From an uncultured Trichococcus sp. (GTDB lineage: Bacteria > Bacillota > Bacilli > Lactobacillales > Aerococcaceae), in contig NZ_OY760503.1 in NCBI RefSeq assembly GCF_963663645.1, positions 1,059,501 through 1,123,500 of the forward strand: a DNA stretch of 64,000 nucleotides, written 5' to 3'. Made by a program: the position numbers and the translations under genes. The notes under the pieces are model-generated. The model was given only the letters and a program-made list of their open reading frames with translations. It did no database searches and was not told the origin of the DNA. Positions within the stretch are counted from its first letter, which is position 1; each line of letters begins with the position of its first letter. Positions 33,950-41,814 of the stretch are shown here, piece after piece.

Positions 33950-34173
33950 ATGCAACGTGGCATAAAAATTTTGATGCATACACATTGGGGTGTCGAAGGG
34001 TCGAAATCAATGACAAGGACTTGGTCGATGAAATCTTGATCAAAAATACTAATCCAAATGGGATCGTCAGACCGGATGAACAGAGCGTGCACATAGTTTT
34101 TGGTGGGCGCATCACAAAAATCCGAAACATTGTCGATAATTTAGTCTATGAAATGCGCAACACGAAAGAATAA
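33950..34173 (+). pseudogene. Small unknown gene with an apparent frameshift
   Basis: A strong GAGGAGG site precedes ATG 33950, which reads MQRGIKILMHTHWG and then runs to a stop after 28 codons. The -1 frame, open from 33985 (TTG, no ribosome site) to 34173, reads CRRVEINDKDLVDEILIKN... to KE. One extra G in the GGGG run at about 33987-33990 would join the two into a protein of about 74 aa. So this is either a recent frameshift, a sequencing error in a homopolymer, or programmed slippage. I do not recognise the family. It lies between an RpiR regulator and a GH4 gene. Confidence 0.55.
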
Positions 34174-34200
34174 AAAAACAAAAAAAGGGAGTAATGTGCT

Positions 34201-35523
34201 GTGAGAAAAAACAATGTAGTATTAGTTGGTGGAGGTTCGACTTGGACGCCAGGGATTCTGAAGGCGATGACGACCCATATCAAAGAATTTCCGTTGAATA
34301 AAGTGGTTTTGTATGATGTCGATGGTGATCGGCAGTCCGTGATCGGTGAGTTCGCCAAGATTCTGTTCGCCGAAGAAGCGCCGGATGTCGAATTTTATTA
34401 TACGACTGATAAGGATGAAGCCTACAGGGATATGGATTTCATTTTCTGTCAAATGCGTACGGGCGGCTTCGCAATGCGGGAGAAGGATGAAAAGATTCCG
34501 TTGAGCCTGGGTGTCATCGGCCAGGAGACTTGCGGTCCGGGTGGATTTGCATATGGCATGCGCTCGATCAGGGATATGGTCGAGATGGTTCATGATGTGC
34601 GGGAACGCAGTCCGGAAGCGTGGATTTTGAATTATACGAATCCGGCGGCAATCGTGGGCCTGGCGTTGAATAAAATTTTCCCGGATGACAAGCGCATCCT
34701 GAACATCTGCGATCAGCCCGTGAATCTCCTGCGGTCTTACGCCAAGTTGCTGGATTACGACGTAAACAAAATGGAGCCTGTCTACTTTGGGCTGAACCAC
34801 TTCGGTTGGTTCACCAACATCTACGACGAAGAAGGGAACGATCTGGCGCCGAAATTGAAGGAGATTATTTTAGGCGGCGGATTCAAGCCAGTGGATGCCG
34901 AGCAGCGCGATGCTTCTTGGTTGGAGACTTACGCGATGGTAGAAGATATGCTGCGCGATTTTCCGGAGTTCTTGCCGAACACCTATCTGCAATATTATTT
35001 GTATCCCGACTACAAGCTTTCCCATATGGACCCGAACCATACCCGCACCGACGAAGTCCGCGAGGGCCGCGAGAAAAAAGTTTTTGAGGAATGCAGACGC
35101 ATCGCTGCGAACGGCACCGCCAAGGATTCGCATGTCGTGCACAATGATGCGCATGGCGACATGATGGTCGAGGTGGCGGCATCGATCGCCAACAATTCCC
35201 GCAAGACTTACATCGTCATCGTGCCGAACAAGGGCATCGTGTCGAACGTGCCCGATGATGTGATGATCGAAGTTGCTGCCTCGCTCGGTAAAAATGGCCC
35301 GGCGCCATACGCAGTCGGTGAAATCGGCACCTTCTACAAAGGCTTGATCGAAGGGCAGCATGCTTTCGAAAAACTGACGGTCGAAGCTTATCTGGAACAG
35401 TCCTATACAAAAGCGCTCCAGGCGTTGACGTTGAACCGGACTGTTGTGGATGCAAAAAAAGCCAGGAAAGTTTTGGATGCGCTGATTGAGGCAAACAAAG
35501 AATTTTGGCCGACACTGAAATAA
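34201..35523 (+). CDS. 6-phospho-alpha-glucosidase, GH4 (first copy)
   Basis: 440 aa, GTG start with GGGAG upstream. GH4 enzymes use NAD and a divalent metal with a redox-elimination mechanism. NAD loop [50 protein letters not shown]; metal-ligand Cys in ICDQPVNLL and His in GLNHFGW. These match MalH/GlvA-type enzymes that split maltose-6-P and related sugars. No PTS lies beside it, but a similar enzyme with an EIICB is at 43569-46568. A strong terminator follows. Confidence 0.92.
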   Translation: MRKNNVVLVGGGSTWTPGILKAMTTHIKEFPLNKVVLYDVDGDRQSVIGEFAKILFAEEAPDVEFYYTTDKDEAYRDMDFIFCQMRTGGFAMREKDEKIPLSLGVIGQETCGPGGFAYGMRSIRDMVEMVHDVRERSPEAWILNYTNPAAIVGLALNKIFPDDKRILNICDQPVNLLRSYAKLLDYDVNKMEPVYFGLNHFGWFTNIYDEEGNDLAPKLKEIILGGGFKPVDAEQRDASWLETYAMVEDMLRDFPEFLPNTYLQYYLYPDYKLSHMDPNHTRTDEVREGREKKVFEECRRIAANGTAKDSHVVHNDAHGDMMVEVAASIANNSRKTYIVIVPNKGIVSNVPDDVMIEVAASLGKNGPAPYAVGEIGTFYKGLIEGQHAFEKLTVEAYLEQSYTKALQALTLNRTVVDAKKARKVLDALIEANKEFWPTLK

Positions 35524-35564
35524 GAAAAGCATCGGGGTGATTTTCCCCGATGCTTTTCTTATTT
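35523..35564 (+). terminator. Terminator of the first GH4 gene
   Basis: Stem AAGAAAAGCATCGGGG / CCCCGATGCTTTTCTT with a 6-nt loop, then TTATTT, directly at the stop codon. Confidence 0.92.
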
Positions 35565-35609
35565 AATTCAGCTAGTTATGTCCCAGCCTCTTCAGATTTT
35601 GCGGGGTAT

Positions 35610-35744
35610 GCGAACATGCCTGGTTTGTGTTTATTCATGCAACCGGTCCGGCCAATATTTCGCCGCATGTTCAAGCATCTGCGTTTTTTTGTTTTAGGCT
35701 CGCTAAGGTTTCTCGCAGATAGAGCGGCTGTCAACTCTATCTGC
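35610..35744. repeat. Possible degenerate palindrome array
   Basis: GCAGATAGAG (35715-35724) and CTCTATCTGC (35735-35744) are perfect 10-bp arms. About 51 bp upstream (35661-35683) and again near 35613 lie weaker GCATG-containing inverted repeats. The spacing fits the other arrays, but the units are poorly conserved. Confidence 0.4.
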
Positions 35745-36333
35745 ATTTCATGCTGTTGAGGATCATGTCGATATCGTGCACAGCGTATTCGCTTACCGAA
35801 TATTGGCCGTTACCCATTGACCATTCCAAAAGAAGACCCCTGGAGGTTCGAAGAATAAGCGAAGAAATTTCTTCTGCAGAATAGCTGGTCACGATTTCTT
35901 TTTCATTAATGGCAGTTTGAACCAATTTCCTTAAGCAAGTATGAAAGGAACGCGTGCTTTCTATAACGTATTTACCTTCGTTTTTTACCTGGACCCTCAG
36001 CATCTGTGCATAAATTTTCGCTCCAAGCACCTCTGCGACGTTTGTTTGTTTATATATCAGATATTTGATGGCTTCCGTATTTTTTTCGAAATGATTCAAA
36101 ACGAATTCCGTATCGACATATTTATCGAATGTCGGGTAGGATTCCATCAATATTTCCTCTTTTGAGGAGTAATACCTATAAAAATTCCCCACTGCAATAT
36201 TCAAAGATTGACATATATCAGTAGTGGAAACCTTCTCATAGTCATTGCTTTGAAACAATTCCAGGGCTTTCTCCTTGATCCTCTTTTTAGTTTCAATAGC
36301 TTGCAATTGTCTTTTCGTAAATTTCTGTTCCAC
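35737..36333 (-). CDS. TetR family transcriptional regulator
   Basis: 198 aa from GTG 36333 (AAGGG about 11 nt upstream); a TTG at 36360 is an alternative. The N-terminal TetR HTH is clear: RIKEKALELFQSNDYEKVSTTDICQSLNIAVGNFYRYYSSKEEILMESY. The C-terminal ligand domain is unremarkable. It is divergent from the FabK-like/FMN-reductase/CoA-transferase operon and probably controls it; the ligand is unknown. Confidence 0.88.
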   Translation of the reverse strand: MEQKFTKRQLQAIETKKRIKEKALELFQSNDYEKVSTTDICQSLNIAVGNFYRYYSSKEEILMESYPTFDKYVDTEFVLNHFEKNTEAIKYLIYKQTNVAEVLGAKIYAQMLRVQVKNEGKYVIESTRSFHTCLRKLVQTAINEKEIVTSYSAEEISSLILRTSRGLLLEWSMGNGQYSVSEYAVHDIDMILNSMKCR

Positions 36334-36466
36334 TTTTCCAACATCCCTTCTATCATACAAGCAGCGCTGGAGTCAGAAAATCAGCGATCTTTCTGGTCAT
36401 CATTGATGTGCTGCATACGCATTGCGTTAAAAGCTGAATAATCTGCATTCTGGCCTAAAACAAAAA

Positions 36467-36525
36467 AGCCTTTACAAGGGTTGATAAGCTGACTTATCCA
36501 AGACCACTATAAAGGGCTCCGTTCA
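36467..36525 (-). terminator. Hairpin in the TetR upstream region
   Basis: AGCCTTTA / TAAAGGGCT outer arms and TTGATAAG / CTTATCCAA inner arms. Read on the minus strand it ends in TTTTTTG, so it could be a terminator or attenuator for transcription entering tetR. Confidence 0.45.
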
Positions 36526-36624
36526 GGGATAAGCATAAACGAAAACGGTCATTTTGTAAACGGACAGCCGAACCATGCTATCAAAACAAGTTTAGTATGT
36601 TTATCATGCGCGGTTTTTAAGTGT

Positions 36625-36653
36625 TGACTTTAGCGAGAAAAATATATAAAATG
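36625..36653 (+). promoter_or_regulatory. Promoter of the FabK-like operon
   Basis: TTGACT (36625-36630) and TAAAAT (36648-36653) are 17 nt apart. The predicted leader to ATG 36986 is about 325 nt. Confidence 0.7.
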
Positions 36654-36699
36654 AATTTAAGTGAAAAAAGTTCAATGAAATCATCTCATTTAAAGAGTC

Positions 36700-36933
36700 G
36701 TGAGGAGGTGCGGAGGAAAGGCTGGAATTGTGGCAGTTGATTCGGTGTAATCTCCTTTTTCGGTCAGAAAAGTAAACGCCTCCATCCTTTTTTTGGAAGG
36801 GGTTTTGTGATCAAAACCCGGGGGATGAACTTAAACCCCGAATCAGCCTTGATTTTTCAGAGGATATAAATGCTGCAGGCTGTATTTTGAAATGCATGCG
36901 ATTACTTTGTTATGTGATTAACATAACAATCGC
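36700..36933 (+). other. Long structured leader with a perfect palindrome
   Basis: The leader contains GGAGG...CCTCC arms (about 36703-36783), GGGTTTT / AAAACCC (about 36800-36820), CGGGG / CCCCG (about 36820-36840) and a perfect palindrome TTGTTATGT-N5-ACATAACAA (36907-36929), further embraced by GCGA / TCGC. The palindrome could be an operator for the divergent TetR regulator. I recognise no known riboswitch. Confidence 0.4.
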
Positions 36934-36985
36934 TGTTTCGGACATGGGACAAAAGATATTGAAAAATTCGAAGGAGGAATTGTTA

Positions 36986-37924
36986 ATGGGTAGAGTCACG
37001 GAGATGTTAGGGATAAAATATCCGATTTTTTGTGGGGCTATGGGAGGTATCTCTAAGCCTGAATTGGTGATTGCCGTAGCCGAAGCTGGTGGTATGGGGA
37101 TTTTGGCGACAGCTGGGATAAGCCCTGAAGCAGTGCGTCAAGACGTTCGGAAAATTAAAGAAAAAACGGATAAACCTTTCGGTGCAAATATTGCGATCAT
37201 CTCGGGGAATGTAGAAGCATTGCTGACTGTCCTTTTGGAAGAAGGTGTGAGATTCTTTACGACTGGCGCAGGTAATCCAATTCCGCTGATCGATCCTATT
37301 CATAAAGCGGGAGGAAAAATTTTCCCTGTCGTTCCATCTGCCCGAGTAGCTAAAAAGATGGAAGATAGCGGTGCGGACGGAGTAGTGGTTGAAGGGACAG
37401 AAGCTGGTGGCCATGTAGGGGAAGCGACCACGATGACTTTGACACGCCAAGCAGCTGAGGCCGTCGATATTCCGGTTATCTGTGCAGGCGGTATTGCGGA
37501 TGGACACGGTATCGTGGCGGCATATGCACTAGGCGCAGACGGCGTTCAGCTGGGGACAATTTTTGTGGCATCAAAAGAAGCGCCTATTCACGACAATTAC
37601 AAGCAAGCCATTCTCAATGCAACGGATACGTCGACAATGGTTTCGGGTCGCCGTGCCGGCGGACCAATCCGTATCGAACGCAATTTAGCTTCACGCAAAC
37701 ATATTGAAATTGACCAGGATCTGAAGGCGGGCGTGAAGGAAATCGAAGGCTATACGATCCCATCCTTGATCCGTGCAGCCCTTTATGGTGATGTGGAAAA
37801 CGAAATCGTCACATATGGGCAAATTGCTGGATTAATTCATGAAATCAAACCTGTCAAACAGATTATCGAAGATTTATTCAGTGAAGCAGAAGAAGTACTA
37901 AAAAACATAGATCTCAACAAATAG
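36986..37924 (+). CDS. FabK-like / nitronate monooxygenase family flavoprotein
   Basis: 312 aa from ATG 36986 (AAGGAGG upstream; frame open to 36887). TIM-barrel FMN enzyme of the 2-nitropropane dioxygenase / enoyl-ACP reductase II family: YPIFCGAMGGISKPELVIAVAEAGGMG, GADGVVVEGTEAGGHVGE, CAGGIADGHGIVAAYALGADGVQLGTIF, SKEAPIHDNYKQAIL. The last pieces look closer to FabK than to nitronate monooxygenase. It is not in a fatty acid gene cluster; its partners are two FMN reductases and a CoA-transferase, so an enoyl-thioester reductase outside fatty acid synthesis is a reasonable guess. Confidence 0.83.
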   Translation: MGRVTEMLGIKYPIFCGAMGGISKPELVIAVAEAGGMGILATAGISPEAVRQDVRKIKEKTDKPFGANIAIISGNVEALLTVLLEEGVRFFTTGAGNPIPLIDPIHKAGGKIFPVVPSARVAKKMEDSGADGVVVEGTEAGGHVGEATTMTLTRQAAEAVDIPVICAGGIADGHGIVAAYALGADGVQLGTIFVASKEAPIHDNYKQAILNATDTSTMVSGRRAGGPIRIERNLASRKHIEIDQDLKAGVKEIEGYTIPSLIRAALYGDVENEIVTYGQIAGLIHEIKPVKQIIEDLFSEAEEVLKNIDLNK

Positions 37925-38003
37925 TCGGAATATCACCCGACAGCCGTATTTTTGCATATGAGTGGGGAACAAGGTTGATCTGGGGAAGGAAAGGAAAGAT
38001 TTT

Positions 38004-38612
38004 ATGAAAAACATTGTAGCGATTGTCGGAACAAATTCAAAAAAGTCAACCAATCGTCAATTATTGCAATATATTCAACGACACTTTAAGGAGTCAGCCA
38101 ACATTGAGCTGATTGAAATTATTGAGGTCCCATTATTCACTAGATTTAATCGTGGTGAATATCCGGAATCCGTTCTGAAAATTTCACAGAAAATTGAAGC
38201 AGCGGATGGAGTGATCATTTCGTCGCCAGAATATGATCATGCGGTGACGGCTTCGTTGATGAATTTATTGGAGTGGTTGTCTCTTGGCTTGTATTCTTTG
38301 GTGGATAAGCCAGTCATGTTGACCGGAGCCTCTTACGGGCGATTAGGTTCTTTGAGGGCTCAGGGACATTTGCGTCAAATTTTGGATGCGCCTGAATTGA
38401 AAGCGAGGGTCATGCCTAGTTCAGAGTTTTTGGTCGGTAATTCTTTGGCGGCTTTTGACAAAAACGGCGATCTGAAAGATCGGGCCTTGATCAAACAGTT
38501 GGATGCCTTGTTTGAAGACTTTTTGTATTTTGCCGAGATCACAAACAAACTTTCAAAAGCACGCCAAGGCAATGTAGAAGCCGCTAAGGCATTTTCATGG
38601 GATAAAGAATAG
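38004..38612 (+). CDS. NADPH-dependent FMN reductase family protein (first)
   Basis: 202 aa from ATG 38004 (GGAAAGG upstream). Flavodoxin-like fold: NIVAIVGTNSKKSTNRQLLQYI at the phosphate-binding end, EAADGVIISSPEYDHAVTASLMNLLEWL, and KPVMLTGASYGRLGSLRAQGHLRQIL. These are the marks of the NADPH-dependent FMN reductase family. It probably supplies reduced flavin or electrons to the FabK-like partner. About 80 nt after that gene; paralogue of the next one. Confidence 0.85.
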   Translation: MKNIVAIVGTNSKKSTNRQLLQYIQRHFKESANIELIEIIEVPLFTRFNRGEYPESVLKISQKIEAADGVIISSPEYDHAVTASLMNLLEWLSLGLYSLVDKPVMLTGASYGRLGSLRAQGHLRQILDAPELKARVMPSSEFLVGNSLAAFDKNGDLKDRALIKQLDALFEDFLYFAEITNKLSKARQGNVEAAKAFSWDKE

Positions 38613-38625
38613 AAAGGAGAAGCGC

Positions 38626-39273
38626 ATGATGAAATTTTTAGGAATAGTCGGTTCCACAGCCGATATTTCGTTTAACCGTATTTTATTGAAATATATGCAA
38701 AGGCGTTTCGACGATAAGTTTGAACTCCAACTGATAGAAGTCAAGGATTTTCCTTTATTTAATCAGGATATCCCGTTGGAGGAAGTGCCTTTGGTTTCCG
38801 CAGTAGCGCGTAAGATTGAAGCAGCTGATGGTATCATAATCGCCACTCCAGAGCACAATCATACTATTTCGGCTGCATTGAAATCGTTTTTGGAATGGAT
38901 GTCTTCAGATGTGCATCCTTTTGATGGCAAGCCTGTGATGATAGTCGGAGCTTCTTACTTTGCTTATGGTTCTTCCAGAGCGCAATTACATCTGCGTCAA
39001 GTTCTTGATGCGCCTGGAGTCAATGCGGTGGTGCTGCCAAGCAATGAATTTTTGCTCGGTGATGTAAAAAAAGCTTTTGATGATTTTAATAACCTAAAAG
39101 ACCCGGGGACCGTCAAGTTTTTGGAAACGTGTCTCGATAATTTTGTCCGTTTTGTAAAAATCATCAATCAAGTGGCGGATAAAAATTATGCAGAAAAAGA
39201 TGTATCCGTTTGGGATGAAGAACTTCCCAATATTGAAGTCGATGTTATTTCAGGAGCTTCAGAGTCTTATTAG
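38626..39273 (+). CDS. NADPH-dependent FMN reductase family protein (second)
   Basis: 215 aa, AAAGGAG before the ATG, 13 nt after the previous gene. FLGIVGSTADISFNRILLKYM, EAADGIIIATPEHNHTISAALKSFLEWM, KPVMIVGASYFAYGSSRAQLHLRQVL. It is clearly homologous to its neighbour but diverged, so they may form a heterodimer or serve successive steps. The C-terminal tail SVWDEELPNIEVDVISGASESY is unique to this copy. Confidence 0.85.
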   Translation: MMKFLGIVGSTADISFNRILLKYMQRRFDDKFELQLIEVKDFPLFNQDIPLEEVPLVSAVARKIEAADGIIIATPEHNHTISAALKSFLEWMSSDVHPFDGKPVMIVGASYFAYGSSRAQLHLRQVLDAPGVNAVVLPSNEFLLGDVKKAFDDFNNLKDPGTVKFLETCLDNFVRFVKIINQVADKNYAEKDVSVWDEELPNIEVDVISGASESY

Positions 39274-39309
39274 AATCAATCATAATTTGGAAAATGAAAG
39301 GATGAAGAA

Positions 39310-40530
39310 ATGATGGAAAGAACATTTTTAACCCCTGAATTTGGTCCTCTATCCGGAATTCGTGTGCTGGGAAGCGGGAGTGCAGTGGCTATGCCGTCTG
39401 CCGGGAATATGTTGGCTGACCTCGGAGCTGAATTTATCCATATTGAGCGTCCAGGTAAAGGTGATGTGACCACGCGTACATTATCGGATATTTGGCATCA
39501 GGAAGCCCGAAATCGCCTAAGCTTAACATTAGAATTGGACTTGCATATACCAGAAATGAAAGAGACTTTCATGGAACTGATCAAAAAATCTGATGTTTTC
39601 ATGGAAAATCAAGTATGGTTGGATAAATTTGGCATTTATGATGAAGAGCTATTGGAAATCAACCCTAAATTAGTGATCGTACATGTGTCCGGATTCGGAT
39701 CAGAAGCATTCGGCGGTGCTGAAGGATTTACAGGACGTGCGTCATATGACATCATCGGCCAAGCTTTTTCAGGATACTTAAGCTTAAACGGTAATGAAGA
39801 AAAGCCTTATGTCGAAAAGCCATACACGAATGATTTCGTATCAGCGTTATGGGTTGCCTTTGGTGTAGTATCTGCTTTGCGCCATGTTGAGAAAACGGGT
39901 AAAGGCCAAATTATTGATGTTTCCCAATATGAGGCGATGGCACGAATTACTGCCGGTGAATATGTCAAAGCACAAAGAACAGGCAAAAATCCAACGCGCA
40001 GCTTCGAGAACGATTCCATCCAGCCGTTCGGTTTATACCGCACCAAAGGAAACGCCTTCGTAGCGATCGCATCAGCCAGTCCGGGCGTTTATAACAGAGT
40101 GCTTGAGGCTGTAGGCTTTGATCAGGAGGCTTACCCATTCAGAGAAGTTGCGATGGGAACTGCGAACTTACAATCAGAAAAAGGACAAGAGTTTGATGCC
40201 AAGTTCAGACAATGGTGTCTGGATCACACTGCAGATGAAGTCGACGAAATCATGGCCCAATATCGTGTGCCTTGTTCAAAAGTGAATACGATGTTGGACG
40301 TTCTTGAACATCCTCATTTTGAAGCACGGGATAACTGGGTAGAGTACGAAAACAAACAGACAGGTTTTACAGCGAAGAGTTTCGGAGTTTTCCCTAAATT
40401 CAGCGAAACGCCTGGTAAAGTATGGCGCGGAGCTCCGGATGTCGGTGATGATACCGAGGGAATCCTGAAAGACATCCTAGGCTTTTCCGATGAGAAAATC
40501 CAAACGTTAAAAGACAAAAACCTGATCTGA
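39310..40530 (+). CDS. CaiB/BaiF family CoA-transferase
   Basis: 406 aa, class III CoA-transferase. GPLSGIRVLGSGSAVAMPSAGNMLADLGAEFIHIERPGKGD at the N-terminus, LVIVHVSGFG, RASYDIIGQAFSGYLSLNG (the catalytic Asp is in SYDIIGQA, about residue 143) and HPHFEARDNWVEY. It moves CoA between carboxylic acids, activating a substrate for the flavoprotein or releasing the product. AAAGGA precedes the ATG. Last gene of the operon. Confidence 0.9.
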   Translation: MMERTFLTPEFGPLSGIRVLGSGSAVAMPSAGNMLADLGAEFIHIERPGKGDVTTRTLSDIWHQEARNRLSLTLELDLHIPEMKETFMELIKKSDVFMENQVWLDKFGIYDEELLEINPKLVIVHVSGFGSEAFGGAEGFTGRASYDIIGQAFSGYLSLNGNEEKPYVEKPYTNDFVSALWVAFGVVSALRHVEKTGKGQIIDVSQYEAMARITAGEYVKAQRTGKNPTRSFENDSIQPFGLYRTKGNAFVAIASASPGVYNRVLEAVGFDQEAYPFREVAMGTANLQSEKGQEFDAKFRQWCLDHTADEVDEIMAQYRVPCSKVNTMLDVLEHPHFEARDNWVEYENKQTGFTAKSFGVFPKFSETPGKVWRGAPDVGDDTEGILKDILGFSDEKIQTLKDKNLI

Positions 40531-40556
40531 TCAAATCAGCGATACGGATTGAAAGT

Positions 40557-40582
40557 GCAACAATGCAGAGTGCATTGTTGCA
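40557..40582 (+). other. Hairpin after the CoA-transferase gene
   Basis: TGCAACAATGC / GCATTGTTGCA, 5-nt loop, no T run. May protect the mRNA end ahead of the true terminator. Confidence 0.5.
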
Positions 40583-40616
40583 TGGCCTCCGGAAACGCCT
40601 GACTAGAATAAATACT

Positions 40617-40663
40617 AAAAGAAGGAACAAAGCGTATCGATAGCTTTGTTCCTTCTTTTTTTG
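40617..40663. terminator. Terminator of the FabK-like operon
   Basis: Stem AAAAGAAGGAACAAAGC / GCTTTGTTCCTTCTTTT with a 9-nt loop and further T. Confidence 0.92.
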
Positions 40664-40780
40664 ACCCTTTTTGGGAAGCGGAGGATTTTGTGATCGCTTA
40701 GGAATGCAGTCAGCTGTCTATTTAACGAGTGTCTGATTCTTTATATAATCCTTAACAGGTGCTGTGCTAAAATCTACGTG

Positions 40781-40852
40781 TATAATGATAGTGATGAATG
40801 AAGCCCTCGAAGCCGGTTTTATGGGAAAGCGGCGTTGCCGGCCATTCGGGCT
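40781..40852 (+). promoter_or_regulatory. -10 element and leader hairpin of the AraC gene
   Basis: A consensus TATAAT (40781-40786) lies about 100 nt before the start. The -35 is not clear. The leader holds an imperfect 15-bp hairpin, arms AGCCCTCGAAGCCGG / CCGGCCATTCGGGCT (40802-40852). Confidence 0.5.
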
Positions 40853-40884
40853 ATGATAAATAAACAGACAGTAGAGGATGCGCC

Positions 40885-41718
40885 ATGAATGAAAAACTAT
40901 TGAAGGATTTATTTTTTAAAGAATACTATTTCTCGGATTTTTTCTTTTTCAATGTGGGATACGAGAAGTGCCAGAGCAGGCATCGATTTGGCCCTTCGTT
41001 ACGGGACAACTACATTGTGCATTTTGTGATCAGCGGAAAAGGTCGTTATACAGTGAACGATACAACGCATCATTTGGGCGCGGGTGATTTTTTTCTGATC
41101 CGTCCGAATGAACTGGTCGATTATGAAGCGGATGCGGAAGATCCCTGGGAATACTATTGGATAGGGTTTTCGGGCAACAAGGTGAAAGAAATCCTGCATA
41201 CAAACGGCATCGGAGTTAAAGACTATACAGGGCAAATTGATCCGAAAGAAGCGTTGCGGGAAAAATTCGAGAGTTTTATGCAATCCGATTTTTTTGATGA
41301 TTCCAAAAAACTGGCGAATCAGGCGCTCTTCTATGACATTTTTTCGTTCTTCAAAATCCATAGTGAAAATATTGAAATGGAAGTCCAAATCACCCAAAGG
41401 ACAAAATACAGCGAAGCCTTTTTGTTGTATGTGGAAAATAATTATTATCGCGAGGATCTGACGATCGAAGAAATTGCGAAATCGATGTACCTGCATCCTT
41501 CCTATTTCAGCCAGGTGATCAAAGAGGAATTGGGCTTGAACGCCCTCAAATATTTGAATCTGTACCGCATGAACAAGGCCAGTCAGTTGTTGAAAACGAC
41601 GGAATTGTCGGTGGAGGAAATAGCGAGCGCGGTAGGATATCAGAACCGGCACTCTTTTTCACGGGCCTTCAAAAACAGATTCCACAGTTCCCCGACCCGG
41701 TATAAGCTCGAAAAATAA
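40885..41718 (+). CDS. AraC family transcriptional regulator
   Basis: 277 aa. N-terminal cupin-type sensor (HFVISGKGRYTVNDTTHHLGAGDFFLIRPNELVDYEAD, about residues 47-90) and C-terminal double HTH (LTIEEIAKSMYLHPSYFSQVIKEELG and VEEIASAVGYQNRHSFSRAFKNRFHSSPTRYK). It matches MsmR/RafR-type activators of alpha-galactoside genes and lies 96 nt before the alpha-galactosidase gene, its likely target. Confidence 0.92.
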   Translation: MNEKLLKDLFFKEYYFSDFFFFNVGYEKCQSRHRFGPSLRDNYIVHFVISGKGRYTVNDTTHHLGAGDFFLIRPNELVDYEADAEDPWEYYWIGFSGNKVKEILHTNGIGVKDYTGQIDPKEALREKFESFMQSDFFDDSKKLANQALFYDIFSFFKIHSENIEMEVQITQRTKYSEAFLLYVENNYYREDLTIEEIAKSMYLHPSYFSQVIKEELGLNALKYLNLYRMNKASQLLKTTELSVEEIASAVGYQNRHSFSRAFKNRFHSSPTRYKLEK

Positions 41719-41814
41719 GACCTACAAAATTGTACCCTGCAGCTAAAACCATGCCCTTCTTATTCGGTGAGAATAGCCTATACTGAAGACATCAAAAGGA
41801 AAAGGAGCATGGAC

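Noticed and set aside
36690-36790. Lysine riboswitch before the FabK-like operon
   Set aside because: AGGTGCGGAGGAAAGGC recalls parts of the L-box, but the other conserved blocks are missing and the genes have no link to lysine.
36986-37924. FabK as part of fatty acid synthesis
   Set aside because: No fab, acc or acp genes are near; neighbours are FMN reductases and a CoA-transferase, so I kept only the family call.
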